From the NCBI GenBank assembly GCA_036504815.1, contig DASXUN010000019.1, positions 50,710 through 114,709 of the forward strand: 64,000 nucleotides of DNA, written 5' to 3'. Below, piece by piece: positions 27,923 to 35,959 of this stretch. How positions within the stretch are numbered: the stretch's first letter is position 1; the number at the start of each line of letters is the position of its first letter. This stretch comes from Gemmatimonadaceae bacterium (lineage in GTDB: Bacteria > Gemmatimonadota > Gemmatimonadetes > Gemmatimonadales > Gemmatimonadaceae). Under the pieces are notes generated by a model. It was not told the origin of the DNA. It worked only from the letters and a program-made list of their open reading frames with translations, and did no database searches. The translations under genes were made by a program, and so were the position numbers.

Positions 27923-28386
27923 GCTCCGTCGCGCTCGCGCAACTTGCGGCGTACCAGCCGCGCGAGATCCTCGAGCTGCGACGGGTCCTGCTCGGCGAGC
28001 ACATCGACGAGCGATGCCGCTACCGCATCCGGACCGAAGGAAAGGATGCCTTCCACGACGCGTCGCGAGGCATGGGCCATGAACGCCGCCTCGTCAAGAC
28101 GCGCGGCGTAGTGATAGAGGTCGTCCGTTCGCGTCCGTTCGAGGATGCGCTTGGACGCCAGGCGATTCAGCACCGTGATGGTCGTCAGCGGCGACACCGG
28201 GTGCGACCGCACCACGCGCTCATGGATCACCCGTGCCGTTGCGGGACGACCCAGGTCCCACACAACGTGCAGAATCCGCGCCTCAAGGTCGCCCAGCACC
28301 TTGGCAAGTCCTTCGGCTGACAGCCGGACGGTATCCTGCAACTTCGGCTCCGGACGCGTGCGCCCGGTAGATTTCGATCGTGCCAT
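27919..28386 (-). CDS. blaI: BlaI/MecI/CopY-family winged-helix repressor
   Basis: 155 residues, ATG preceded by CGGGAG. Residues about 30-100 are the winged helix (LGDLEARILHVVWDLGRPATARVIHERV…LTTITVLNRLASKRILERTR), and the C-terminal helices dimerise. There is no Cys, so unlike CopY it cannot sense metal through a CxC motif. Regulation by proteolysis through the M56 partner is the likely mechanism. The N-terminal 20 residues are a charged extension. Candidate operators with 7-5-7 symmetry occur at 26294, 28448, 30108 and 52652, at the head of each metal transcription unit. Confidence 0.87.
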   Translation of the reverse strand: MARSKSTGRTRPEPKLQDTVRLSAEGLAKVLGDLEARILHVVWDLGRPATARVIHERVVRSHPVSPLTTITVLNRLASKRILERTRTDDLYHYAARLDEAAFMAHASRRVVEGILSFGPDAVAASLVDVLAEQDPSQLEDLARLVRRKLRERDGA

Positions 28387-28447
28387 GCGTGCTCCCGAAT
28401 GCCATACTAGGGTGCGCTACCTTGCCAGCAACTGAAACCTACGCGAA

Positions 28448-28466
28448 GCTTTACCCTGCGTAAAGC
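28448..28466. promoter_or_regulatory. candidate BlaI-type operator 2 (blaI/nuclease divergent region)
   Basis: GCTTTAC-CCTGC-GTAAAGC, a perfect 7-5-7 inverted repeat. It lies between the divergent repressor gene (start 28386) and the gene at 28497, so it may autoregulate blaI, control the nuclease-like gene, or both. Confidence 0.65.
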
Positions 28467-28496
28467 GGCCAGTTCCCTCTCGCCCGACCCGACTTC

Positions 28497-29762
28497 ATGG
28501 ACCTGCTCGCGACGTTGCTGGCTCGCTGGCGCGAAGATCCCGCCGGATCGTATCACCGCTGGTTCCTGTGGGACGAGCGCCTGAAGAACTTTCGGAGCAT
28601 CCGCCGCGGGCTTTCGCTCGTCGTGGAGCAGGTCCGGTCGGACACCTTCGGGCGCCAGTACCGCGGGTCGTCGCTCGAGACCGTCGTGAAGTCCGTGGCC
28701 GAACAACGGCCCCTGTTTCGCGGGGCGGATCACGCGTTCCTGTGGAAGCCGAAACTCCGCATCCCGGACATCTACGAGAACCGCGACAACCAGCTCGCCT
28801 TTGCCGCGTTTCTTGACCAGTGCGCCTGCTGCGACACCGAGGCTGAGGTCCTGACAGCCATCCATCGCCTCGATGCCGTACAGATCAAGGGACTGGGACC
28901 CGCTGCCGCCAACCTGCTGTACTTCCTCCATCCCACGATTGCTCCGCCGAGCAACACGGCTATCGCCAAAGGGTACGAACTCGTCACGGGTGTGCGGGTC
29001 CCGCTCGGCAAATGGTCGGCATACCTGGCCATGCGACGAGGGATGCTCGACCTGACGACGAAGTACCGAAATGTCCTGTCAAATGACCTCGGAGCAATAG
29101 CCGGCTTCCTCTTTGACGTCGGAAGCGGGAGGTACCCCGCCCCGCCGCTTCCAGCGGAGACGACCGTTGACGCGCATCGCGCCTGGCGTGATGCGCTCGA
29201 TGCCGCGCTGCAGGCGTCCGCCGCTGCCGCGGTCCCGAGGGACGTCGCAGAGGAACTGTCACACACTCAGGTCCAAGGGTGGCTGCGCGATCTTGGCAAG
29301 GCACTCGGGTTTTCGGTGTGGATCGCGAGCAACGATCAGCGGCGCGAGTTGGGGACCGGTCGACTCGGCGACGGTTGCCTGGAGACCCTGCCGGATGCCT
29401 TGCAGAACGGACCTGGCGGGGATGCCATCCGACTCATCGACGTGCTCTGGCTGGACGCGGCGAGCCAGCAGGTGCACGCCGCTTTCGAGGTCGAGCATAC
29501 GACGTCGATCTACAGCGGCATCGTTCGCCTGCTCGACCTGGCGCTCGGCGCCGGTGCGGGCACGGCGCATGGCCTGTACCTGGTCGCACCTGATGCGCGC
29601 GAGGCCGATGTGCGCGCGCAATTGGCACGCCCGGCGTTTCAGCGCATCGGCGAGTTGGCGGTCCGGTTCATTCCGTACGGGGCCCTCGCCGAACATCGGG
29701 AGAGCATGGCGCGGTTCGGTTCGGGGTCGAAAGCGATCGAGGCGATCGCGAAGGCGCTCTAG
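28497..29762 (+). CDS. putative PD-(D/E)XK-type nuclease with HhH-like N-terminal domain
   Basis: 421 residues; family not recognised with certainty. The N-terminal half is helical and contains a helix-hairpin-helix-like element (VQIKGLGPAAANLLYFLHP, about 128-146), as in DNA glycosylases. The C-terminal domain (about 255-400) has IRLIDVLWLD (Asp315) and AAFEVEHTTSIYSGIVRLLD (Glu331/Glu333), consistent with an endonuclease-like active site. No methyltransferase is adjacent. The start is 30 bp from operator 2 and has no obvious Shine-Dalgarno, so it may be leaderless and metal-regulated. It could be a restriction-like, repair or defence enzyme. Confidence 0.55.
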   Translation: MDLLATLLARWREDPAGSYHRWFLWDERLKNFRSIRRGLSLVVEQVRSDTFGRQYRGSSLETVVKSVAEQRPLFRGADHAFLWKPKLRIPDIYENRDNQLAFAAFLDQCACCDTEAEVLTAIHRLDAVQIKGLGPAAANLLYFLHPTIAPPSNTAIAKGYELVTGVRVPLGKWSAYLAMRRGMLDLTTKYRNVLSNDLGAIAGFLFDVGSGRYPAPPLPAETTVDAHRAWRDALDAALQASAAAAVPRDVAEELSHTQVQGWLRDLGKALGFSVWIASNDQRRELGTGRLGDGCLETLPDALQNGPGGDAIRLIDVLWLDAASQQVHAAFEVEHTTSIYSGIVRLLDLALGAGAGTAHGLYLVAPDAREADVRAQLARPAFQRIGELAVRFIPYGALAEHRESMARFGSGSKAIEAIAKAL

Positions 29763-29952
29763 CGCCAGCTCAGGAAAGGTGGCGAAGTAGTGCAGAGGGC
29801 TACTCCGTTTGAGTGATTGCCCATCTCCTGCGCGCGCCATAACCTGCGTTTGCGAGACTCCTTAGTTCGAACAGATGCCTGAGTTGGGAGTCTCGCTGAG
29901 CTAACGTTTGTCCTTCCGTCGACCATCAACCCATACACGAAGGACGATGACA

Positions 29953-30123
29953 ATGAAGACCGCGGCCGATGTGAAAGACCCCGTGTGCGAGATGGACGTC
30001 GCAACGGCCACCGCCGTCGCGTCCACAGCCGCGTATGAGGGCTGCATGCCCACGGGCGCGTCCAGTGTATCCTCCGCCCCGGATAGGGGCTTGCCTGATA
30101 GCCTTCGATTTTACGCACCGTAA
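29953..30123 (+). pseudogene. truncated YHS-domain protein
   Basis: The frame starts well (AAGGACG ribosome site, ATG) and encodes MKTAADVKDPVCEMDVATAT, the first half of a YHS metal-binding domain (usually KDPVCGM…). After about residue 30, where the family continues with TYYFCS..C..F, the sequence becomes unrelated and stops at 30123. It looks like a deletion or rearrangement remnant. Its last bases overlap operator 3. Confidence 0.6.
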
Positions 30124-30126
30124 AAT
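30108..30126 (+). promoter_or_regulatory. candidate BlaI-type operator 3 (P-type ATPase unit)
   Basis: ATTTTAC-GCACC-GTAAAAT, a perfect 7-5-7 inverted repeat. It lies 218 bp before the Met/His-rich protein at 30344, the first gene of the unit that ends with the ATPase at 33777. A GTAAAGC half-site follows at about 30136. The remainder of 30127-30343 shows no gene. Confidence 0.7.
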
Positions 30127-30343
30127 TTCTGGCACGTAAAGCGTGAAGTTGAGTTCGTCCTCCTCCACGTCGCCAGCTCTCGAGACCCAGATGGAAAGAC
30201 GTGGCATCAACGGCCTCGAGCACAACGTCGCCGCCATGCACTCAGACGGCGGCTTCTTGATCTTGCCGCCGGTTCTCGGAGGGCATCGTCGTTTGCAGGT
30301 CACCAAATCGCGCCGAAAGGCCAACCCCAATTGAGGTAGCATC

Positions 30344-30961
30344 ATGAAGAACCACAGGCATTCGATGATCCCGGCCGCAGCCGGTCTGATTCTGCTGCTG
30401 AGCGGCGCCACCGCAACCGCCTTGGCGCAGGCTCCCTCGCCCTCTCCCGACAAGATGCCCCAGCATCAAGCGGGCATGAGGGAGATGAAAGACATGAGTG
30501 GCATGGAGAGCCAACCACATCACGTGCTGGCCATGGCCTATCGCGCCAACCTGGAGACGTTTGCTCGGGCATTGCTGGCATCGAGCACGAAGGCGAAGGC
30601 CGTCGACGTCGACATCGCACGACCTGCGGTGGCCGAAATGAGGCGCAGTTTCGAGCAGATGCTGCAACACCACCAGGCGCAGATGACGACGATGGGCGAC
30701 AAGCCGATGAGCGGCATGATGATGGGTGACAAGATGATGGGCGATAAGACGAAGCCGCCGATGTCAGGAACGATGCAGGACATGCAGAGCCACCTCGCGG
30801 CGCTCGACGAGCATCTCACGGCTCTGGAATCCGCAGTGAATGTCGGTACGCCGGATGCCAAGGTGGTCTCCGCGCATACGACCGCGATCCTCAAACAGTG
30901 TGACAAGATGTCGGCCAAACCCGCCAAGACCGCCAAGACCGCACCCCATCACATGAAGTGA
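30344..30961 (+). CDS. periplasmic Met/His-rich putative copper-binding protein
   Basis: 205 residues, ATG after GAGGTAGC. Signal peptide cleaved near ALAQA (about 29). The mature protein is helical with many Met and His: HQAGMREMKDMSGMES, MLQHHQAQMTTMGDKPMSGM, MMMGDKMMGDK and a terminal HHMK. This composition is typical of periplasmic Cu(I)/Ag(I) scavengers. No named family is certain; it resembles DUF305-like and other copper-island proteins. First gene of a plus-strand unit behind operator 3. Confidence 0.75.
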   Translation: MKNHRHSMIPAAAGLILLLSGATATALAQAPSPSPDKMPQHQAGMREMKDMSGMESQPHHVLAMAYRANLETFARALLASSTKAKAVDVDIARPAVAEMRRSFEQMLQHHQAQMTTMGDKPMSGMMMGDKMMGDKTKPPMSGTMQDMQSHLAALDEHLTALESAVNVGTPDAKVVSAHTTAILKQCDKMSAKPAKTAKTAPHHMK

Positions 30962-31014
30962 CGAGAAGACACGGATCCGCTCGCTCGTTGTATTAACCAC
31001 CTTCGGAGATCGCG

Positions 31015-31128
31015 ATGCAGTACAGCATGAACGGTGTCATGTCTGGCAACGGCCTCTGGACGGTCATCGGAGTCTTGCTGGCCATCTTCCTGATCGTTGC
31101 CATCGTGAAGATGGTGCAGAAGAAGTAA
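31015..31128 (+). CDS. 37-residue single-span membrane peptide
   Basis: A tiny gene with a GGAG ribosome site 7 nt before its ATG. The product has a short polar N-terminus with three Met (MQYSMNGVMSGNG), one hydrophobic helix (about residues 14-32, WTVIGVLLAIFLIVAIVKM) and a KK tail. Gene spacing fits the operon (54 nt after the Met-rich protein, 73 nt before the Cys-rich protein). Possibly a small partner of the ATPase or a copper-handling peptide; this is inference. Confidence 0.7.
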   Translation: MQYSMNGVMSGNGLWTVIGVLLAIFLIVAIVKMVQKK

Positions 31129-31201
31129 TCCGCTTCTGGCGGGGCGCAGGAGGCGTTACGGGCGCGCCATACTCGCCCGACCACACCTGAGGGAGATCCC
31201 C

Positions 31202-31531
31202 ATGAGTGAACATCTGGATCAGGCCGCCAAGGACTGCATCGCCGCGTGTAATGACTGCGCGACCGAATGTGGCCACTGCTTCGCGCATATGACGGGCAAG
31301 GCCAGCGGCAATGCCTGTCCCGCGTGCTGTATCGAGTGCGCCGCGATCTGCCGACTCTGCTGCGACGCGATCGCTCGCCACAGTCCGTTCGCCAATCAGC
31401 TCTGCAAGCTGTGCGCGGACATCTGCGACTGGTGTGCCAAGGAATGTGGCGCCCACGACATGTCGCACTGCAAGAGCTGCGCCGAGTCATGCCGTCGCTG
31501 TGCCGAGGCGTGCCGCAAGATGGCCGGCTGA
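31202..31531 (+). CDS. four-helix-bundle Cys-rich copper-storage-like protein (DUF326/Csp)
   Basis: 109 residues with 22 Cys, spaced CxxxC and CxxC along predicted helices (CIAACNDCATECGHC, CPACCIEC, CKLCADICDWC, CKSCAESCRRC). This matches the Csp/DUF326 family, whose members hold many Cu(I) ions in the core of a four-helix bundle. No signal peptide, so a cytosolic Csp3-like store is expected. Strong GAGGGAG ribosome site. It precedes the ATPase, so a store-then-export arrangement is plausible. Confidence 0.87.
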   Translation: MSEHLDQAAKDCIAACNDCATECGHCFAHMTGKASGNACPACCIECAAICRLCCDAIARHSPFANQLCKLCADICDWCAKECGAHDMSHCKSCAESCRRCAEACRKMAG

Positions 31532-31626
31532 GTGAGGCATCGTCGCTGGCGCTTTTCGGCGGTGGCCCCGCTGACCTCACCGTCAGCGGCGCCATCGCCA
31601 CACGACGAACGGGATGAGACCTACTG

Positions 31627-33777
31627 ATGGCGCAAAGCGTACACGACAAGGCAGTCCCACGGATTGACCATCACGCGGCAGGACATGCCGCACCAGGCGC
31701 ACTGCCCACCATCTCGGCGGATATGGCGCATGAAATGGGTCATGCCGGCCACGATCTACCGGCCATGGTGCGCGACATGCGCAACCGGTTCTGGATTTGT
31801 CTGGTCTTCACTGTGCCGATCTTCCTCTACGCACCGATGGGAGGCTTCTTCACGCCACCGGCGCCTCCCTTTGGGCTCCAACTCAACCCGTGGCTGTTCT
31901 TCCTCGCCAGCGCCGCAATCGTCTATCCGAGCTGGCCGTTCTTCGTCGCTGCCTGGCGCGCGGCCAGGAAGGGCACGCTGGGCATGGCCGCCCTCGTCGT
32001 GTTGAGCGTCGGCACGGGGTATTTCTTCAGCGTCGGCGCAACGTTCTTCTTCACGGCAGGCGGGCAGTTCTTCGAAGCCGTAGCCGTTTTGCTCGTTTTC
32101 ATACTGCTTGGGCACTGGCTCGAAATGCGCGCCCGCGCGGGCGCATCGTCCGCCATCACGGCATTGATGGACCTCGCGCCGGCCAAGGCCTCCGTCATCC
32201 GGAATGGCGTAGAGCTTGAAGTGCCGTCGGCCGAGGTACTGGCGGGCGAGACGGTCGTGATCCGGCCGGGAAACAAGATTCCGGTGGATGGCACGGTGTT
32301 GACCGGCGAATCACTGGTCGACGAGTCCATGCTCACGGGCGAGTCCATGCCGGTGCAGAAGGGGCCTGGCGCGACGGTGATCGGCGCGACCATCAACAAG
32401 AGCGGCAGCTTTCAATACAAGGCGACGAAGGTCGGCGCCGATACCGCGCTGGCCCAAATCGTCAAGCTGGTGCAGGAGGCGCAGAACTCCAAGGCACCGG
32501 CGCAACTCCTGGCGGACAGGGCCGCGCAATGGCTGGTGATTGCCGCGATCGTCATCGGTGTGGCGACCTTCGCGGTCTGGTTCTGGGTGAACGGACAGCC
32601 CTTGCTGTTCGCGGTGACGCTGACCATCACGGTCTTCGTGATTGCTTGCCCGGATGCGCTTGGGCTGGCCACCCCCATGGCGGTCATGGTAGGAACGGGA
32701 CTCGGCGCCACGAACGGCATCCTGTTCAAGAACGCCTCGGCGCTCGAAGACTCCACGAAACTCGACGTGATCGTCTTTGACAAGACCGGTACGCTCACCG
32801 TCGGCCAGCCAGAGGTGGTTGAGATCGTGCCGGCGGCTGGAGTCACCGAAGATGTGGTGTTGACTGCCGCCGCGGCCGTCGAGCAGGGATCCGACCATCC
32901 GCTGGCGCAGGCCATCGTGCGACGGGCGGAGCACCTCACCGTCGTGGCACCGACAAGGTTCGAAAGCCTGGACGGCATGGGGGCACGCGCCGAGACGGCG
33001 AACGGAACCGTCTTCCTCGGCAACCGGCTGCTGATGGATACACAGAAGCTCACGCTCGGCCCATTGGAGGCTGAAGTCATCCGCCTGCAGGGAGACGGCC
33101 GCACAGTGGTCCATGTGTCGCAGGCCGGGGTGGTGATCGGCCTCATCGCCATCGCCGATGCCATCAGGCCAACCTCAAGAGCCGCCGTCGCAAGACTGCG
33201 CGAGCGTGGCGTCGAAGTGGTCATGCTCACCGGTGACAATGCGGTGACAGCCAAACGCATCGCCGCGGACCTCGGCATCGACAACGTGTTGGCGGAGGTG
33301 CTGCCAGGGCAGAAAGCCGAGAAGGTGAAGGAACTGCAGGCTGCGGGGAAGAAAGTCGGAATGGTGGGCGACGGTGTCAACGATGCGCCGGCACTGACGC
33401 AGGCCGATGTCGGCTTTGCCATCGGAGCGGGGACCGATGTGGCGATGGAGAGCGCGGATGTCGTGCTGATGAAGAGTGACTCGTATGACATCGTCGCCGC
33501 GATCGAGCTCTCGCGTGCCACGTTGCGAAAGATGCATCAGAACCTGTGGTGGGCGGTGGGCTACAACACCCTCGCGTTCCCGTTGGCCGCGGGCCTCTTC
33601 TACCCGTTCGTGCTGAGCCCCGAGGTTGCAGCGCTGTCGATGTCCGGCAGCACGCTCGTGGTGGCACTCAACGCGCTGATGCTGAAACGCACGAGGCTGA
33701 CGGGAATCCGACAGCCCGGCACGACAGCGTCACCCGGGGCATCTGGCGGGCCGATGGAGCTCGAAACCGCCAAGTAG
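31627..33777 (+). CDS. copB: P1B-type copper-translocating ATPase (CopB-like, CPD variant)
   Basis: 716 residues. The N-terminus (1-50) is His/Met-rich ([20 protein letters not shown]) and has no CxxC metal-binding domain, as in CopB. Eight membrane segments, TGES actuator loop, phosphorylation site DKTGT (Asp385), SDHPLAQAI nucleotide-binding motif and [10 protein letters not shown] hinge are all present. The transmembrane metal motif is Cys341-Pro342-Asp343 ([12 protein letters not shown]) instead of CPC or CPH. It exports copper, possibly Cu(II) or Ag(I), from the cytosol. Last gene of the plus-strand unit behind operator 3. Confidence 0.9.
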   Translation: MAQSVHDKAVPRIDHHAAGHAAPGALPTISADMAHEMGHAGHDLPAMVRDMRNRFWICLVFTVPIFLYAPMGGFFTPPAPPFGLQLNPWLFFLASAAIVYPSWPFFVAAWRAARKGTLGMAALVVLSVGTGYFFSVGATFFFTAGGQFFEAVAVLLVFILLGHWLEMRARAGASSAITALMDLAPAKASVIRNGVELEVPSAEVLAGETVVIRPGNKIPVDGTVLTGESLVDESMLTGESMPVQKGPGATVIGATINKSGSFQYKATKVGADTALAQIVKLVQEAQNSKAPAQLLADRAAQWLVIAAIVIGVATFAVWFWVNGQPLLFAVTLTITVFVIACPDALGLATPMAVMVGTGLGATNGILFKNASALEDSTKLDVIVFDKTGTLTVGQPEVVEIVPAAGVTEDVVLTAAAAVEQGSDHPLAQAIVRRAEHLTVVAPTRFESLDGMGARAETANGTVFLGNRLLMDTQKLTLGPLEAEVIRLQGDGRTVVHVSQAGVVIGLIAIADAIRPTSRAAVARLRERGVEVVMLTGDNAVTAKRIAADLGIDNVLAEVLPGQKAEKVKELQAAGKKVGMVGDGVNDAPALTQADVGFAIGAGTDVAMESADVVLMKSDSYDIVAAIELSRATLRKMHQNLWWAVGYNTLAFPLAAGLFYPFVLSPEVAALSMSGSTLVVALNALMLKRTRLTGIRQPGTTASPGASGGPMELETAK

Positions 33778-33823
33778 CGACGGGACCCGTTGCCTGGGAT
33801 GACCGCCCCGACGCGCAAACAAC

Positions 33824-35380
33824 TCAGCGGAGGCCGCCTCTCTTTCGCGTGCGGCCATCCGGGCTGGCGCCGAACAGCGCCAACAGTCGTTTCCACGGGG
33901 AATCGCGCCCCGAACTCACGGGTATCCACGTTGCGTCCTTGTAGTCGGCGTGTGCGGCTGAGCCCTGTTCGGCGTGCGCGTTCATCGCGATTGAGCGTAT
34001 CTGCACCTCGAAGACCGACCCATCAGCAGCACGCACGCTCGTGTGCAGGCCCCGATAGCCGTTGGGCTTGGGCTGGACGATGTAGTCCTTGAAGCGTCCG
34101 ACGACCGGTACATGGAGGTCGTGAACCACGCCGAGCGCGTAGTAGCAGTCCGTCTCGGTGGGCACGACGATGCGGAGGGCGACAAGGTCGTGGACTTGCT
34201 CGAATTCCAGATGCTTGTGGTGCATCTTCTTCCATATGCCCGCGGGGTGCTTGACCCGGTGGCGGATTTCGACGACGGACACGTCCCGGGCAGCCAAGGC
34301 GCCGTGAATCTGTGCTCCGCTTGTTCGAGCCAGGGCTTCGAGTCTGGGACGTTCCGCCTCGATCCGTCCTGAGACGTTGAGGTACCCGTCCGGATCGAGC
34401 ACGCGCAGGGCGGCATTTCCGAGACTGATGCACAACTCCGGCTGGCCGAGTCTCTCCGCCTGAGTCGTGTGATGGTCCCACGTGACTTGCGCCAATGATC
34501 TGGTCGCTGGCTCGCCCGGGTCGGCGCCGCGGAGGCGTTCGAGTTGCGCCTCGAGGCGACGGATCGCCGTGTCGGGCTCATGGTAGACCACTGAAACGGA
34601 ATCCGCGGGCAGCCCAACGCCGCTTGCGTCAGGCTCCGTGACCGCGTCGCGATCCACGGCATACGCGCGTCGTTGTGCTGCAACAAGATGCTCGACCGTA
34701 CGACTCAGCTCCTGGCCGAGCGTGCGGAAACGCCACCCGAGCCAACGAACCTCCCAGGCGCCACCCGGGTCCGGCAGGTCGTCCCAGTACCCCAGCTCCA
34801 TCTTGCGGACGCCACTGAGGAGGCGGTCGATCGGCCTCGTGACCTCTCGGCGAATCACGATATTCAGCAATGCCATGATCAACAGCGCGGTGAGGCTCAC
34901 GTGCAACGCCCAATCCCGCCACCGCCGCATACGCACAACGGAATAATCGAAGCTGTCCTCCGTGATGCTAAGAATGACGGGCTGACGTCCGAAAGCCGGT
35001 GAGACCAGCGGCATGCCTGCCGTCAGCAACGCTTGCGGGCCGTGTCGACCTTCGCTGCGTGTGTCAATGACGACTCGGCCGGAGGAGTGAGCGATTGCCA
35101 AGTCGTGGTAGGTATGCCCTTCGTCCACGTAGGACGCGTGGAACCGTTCGAGGGCCATCCGCACGTCGTCGCGCGTGTAAGCGCGCCGCAGGTCCGTGAC
35201 GAGAGGCGCGAGCGACTCGCGCAGTTGCGCCCGTCGCTCGCGCAACTCGCTGCGCAACTCCACTGCGAGCTGCGCGCCGGTGAGAACGGCCATCACGCCG
35301 GTGACGACGAGGGTGGTGAGGAGGCCGAGCCGCCAGCCGAGGCCCAACCCTCTAGCCGGCGGGGCTGCACGTGCGCTCAT
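33824..35380 (-). CDS. membrane-anchored RelA/SpoT-type (p)ppGpp synthetase with sensor-like N-terminus
   Basis: 518 residues in one frame. TM1 about 16-39, an extracytoplasmic segment of about 115 residues, TM2 about 157-176, a HAMP-like linker (about 177-232), then a RelA/SpoT synthetase domain (about 305-490). Key elements: RVKHPAGIWKKM, Asp398 in VHDLVALRIVV, RFKD (429-432), the ATP/GDP-binding Tyr442 in NGYRGLHT and Glu458 in FEVQIRS. The HD hydrolase, TGS and ACT domains of long RSH proteins are absent. The layout is that of a receptor histidine kinase with an alarmone synthetase as output. It is the last gene of the long minus-strand metal array. Confidence 0.85.
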   Translation of the reverse strand: MSARAAPPARGLGLGWRLGLLTTLVVTGVMAVLTGAQLAVELRSELRERRAQLRESLAPLVTDLRRAYTRDDVRMALERFHASYVDEGHTYHDLAIAHSSGRVVIDTRSEGRHGPQALLTAGMPLVSPAFGRQPVILSITEDSFDYSVVRMRRWRDWALHVSLTALLIMALLNIVIRREVTRPIDRLLSGVRKMELGYWDDLPDPGGAWEVRWLGWRFRTLGQELSRTVEHLVAAQRRAYAVDRDAVTEPDASGVGLPADSVSVVYHEPDTAIRRLEAQLERLRGADPGEPATRSLAQVTWDHHTTQAERLGQPELCISLGNAALRVLDPDGYLNVSGRIEAERPRLEALARTSGAQIHGALAARDVSVVEIRHRVKHPAGIWKKMHHKHLEFEQVHDLVALRIVVPTETDCYYALGVVHDLHVPVVGRFKDYIVQPKPNGYRGLHTSVRAADGSVFEVQIRSIAMNAHAEQGSAAHADYKDATWIPVSSGRDSPWKRLLALFGASPDGRTRKRGGLR

Positions 35381-35428
35381 CGTTCGTCCGCCGATTCAGC
35401 GTTCGCTCGCCGATTCGCCTCCACGGCA

Positions 35429-35920
35429 CTACCTCCAGTCGGACAACACTTGGACCGTCTTGTCGGGCATGCTCGGATCGTTCGTTTGTAGATGCACGCG
35501 GAAGTCGTGGGGGCCGCCCATGCCTTGGTACATCATGAACGCGACCAACAGGGTCGTCCGTTCTCCCGGCTTGAGGGACTTCTTGCCGAGCACCGGCGAC
35601 GGGGGGCAGCACCCCTTCACGACCTCGATGTACGGCGCTTCGGAGAACTCGAGCACCTCCTGGCCACCGTTCATGATTTCGAACTTCGCTTCAATCATCT
35701 TGCGATAAGGAACCGCGCCGAAGTCGACTACTTCCCTATCGACCACCAGTTGCGGCGCGCCGTCGTGCGGTCGCGCGCCCACCATGGACAGCGGGGTCCG
35801 GGTGACGCCAAACGCCACGCCGCCAATCGCGACGGCGGCGAGCACGACGCTCAGTAGTATCGAGATTCGCCTCGGGCGCTTTGTCGTCGGTGCCACATCA
35901 AGCGACGGATCCGTATTCAT
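35429..35920 (-). CDS. membrane-anchored DUF1573 protein with CC motif
   Basis: 163 residues. An N-terminal membrane anchor (about 20-40) precedes an Ig-like DUF1573 domain (LVVDREVVDFGAVPYRKMIEAKF…) carrying a KGCCPPSPV motif (Cys104-Cys105) and GERTTLLVAFMMYQGMGGPH. DUF1573 proteins are periplasmic beta-sandwiches that often sit beside metal and cytochrome genes; the vicinal Cys pair suggests metal or redox binding. Good AAGGAG ribosome site. It lies 39 nt after the CuA-cytochrome c gene and 48 nt before the alarmone synthetase. Confidence 0.78.
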   Translation of the reverse strand: MNTDPSLDVAPTTKRPRRISILLSVVLAAVAIGGVAFGVTRTPLSMVGARPHDGAPQLVVDREVVDFGAVPYRKMIEAKFEIMNGGQEVLEFSEAPYIEVVKGCCPPSPVLGKKSLKPGERTTLLVAFMMYQGMGGPHDFRVHLQTNDPSMPDKTVQVLSDWR

Positions 35921-35959
35921 GTTGTCTGCTCCTTGGAGCGAGAACGTGAGAGGTTGCGG

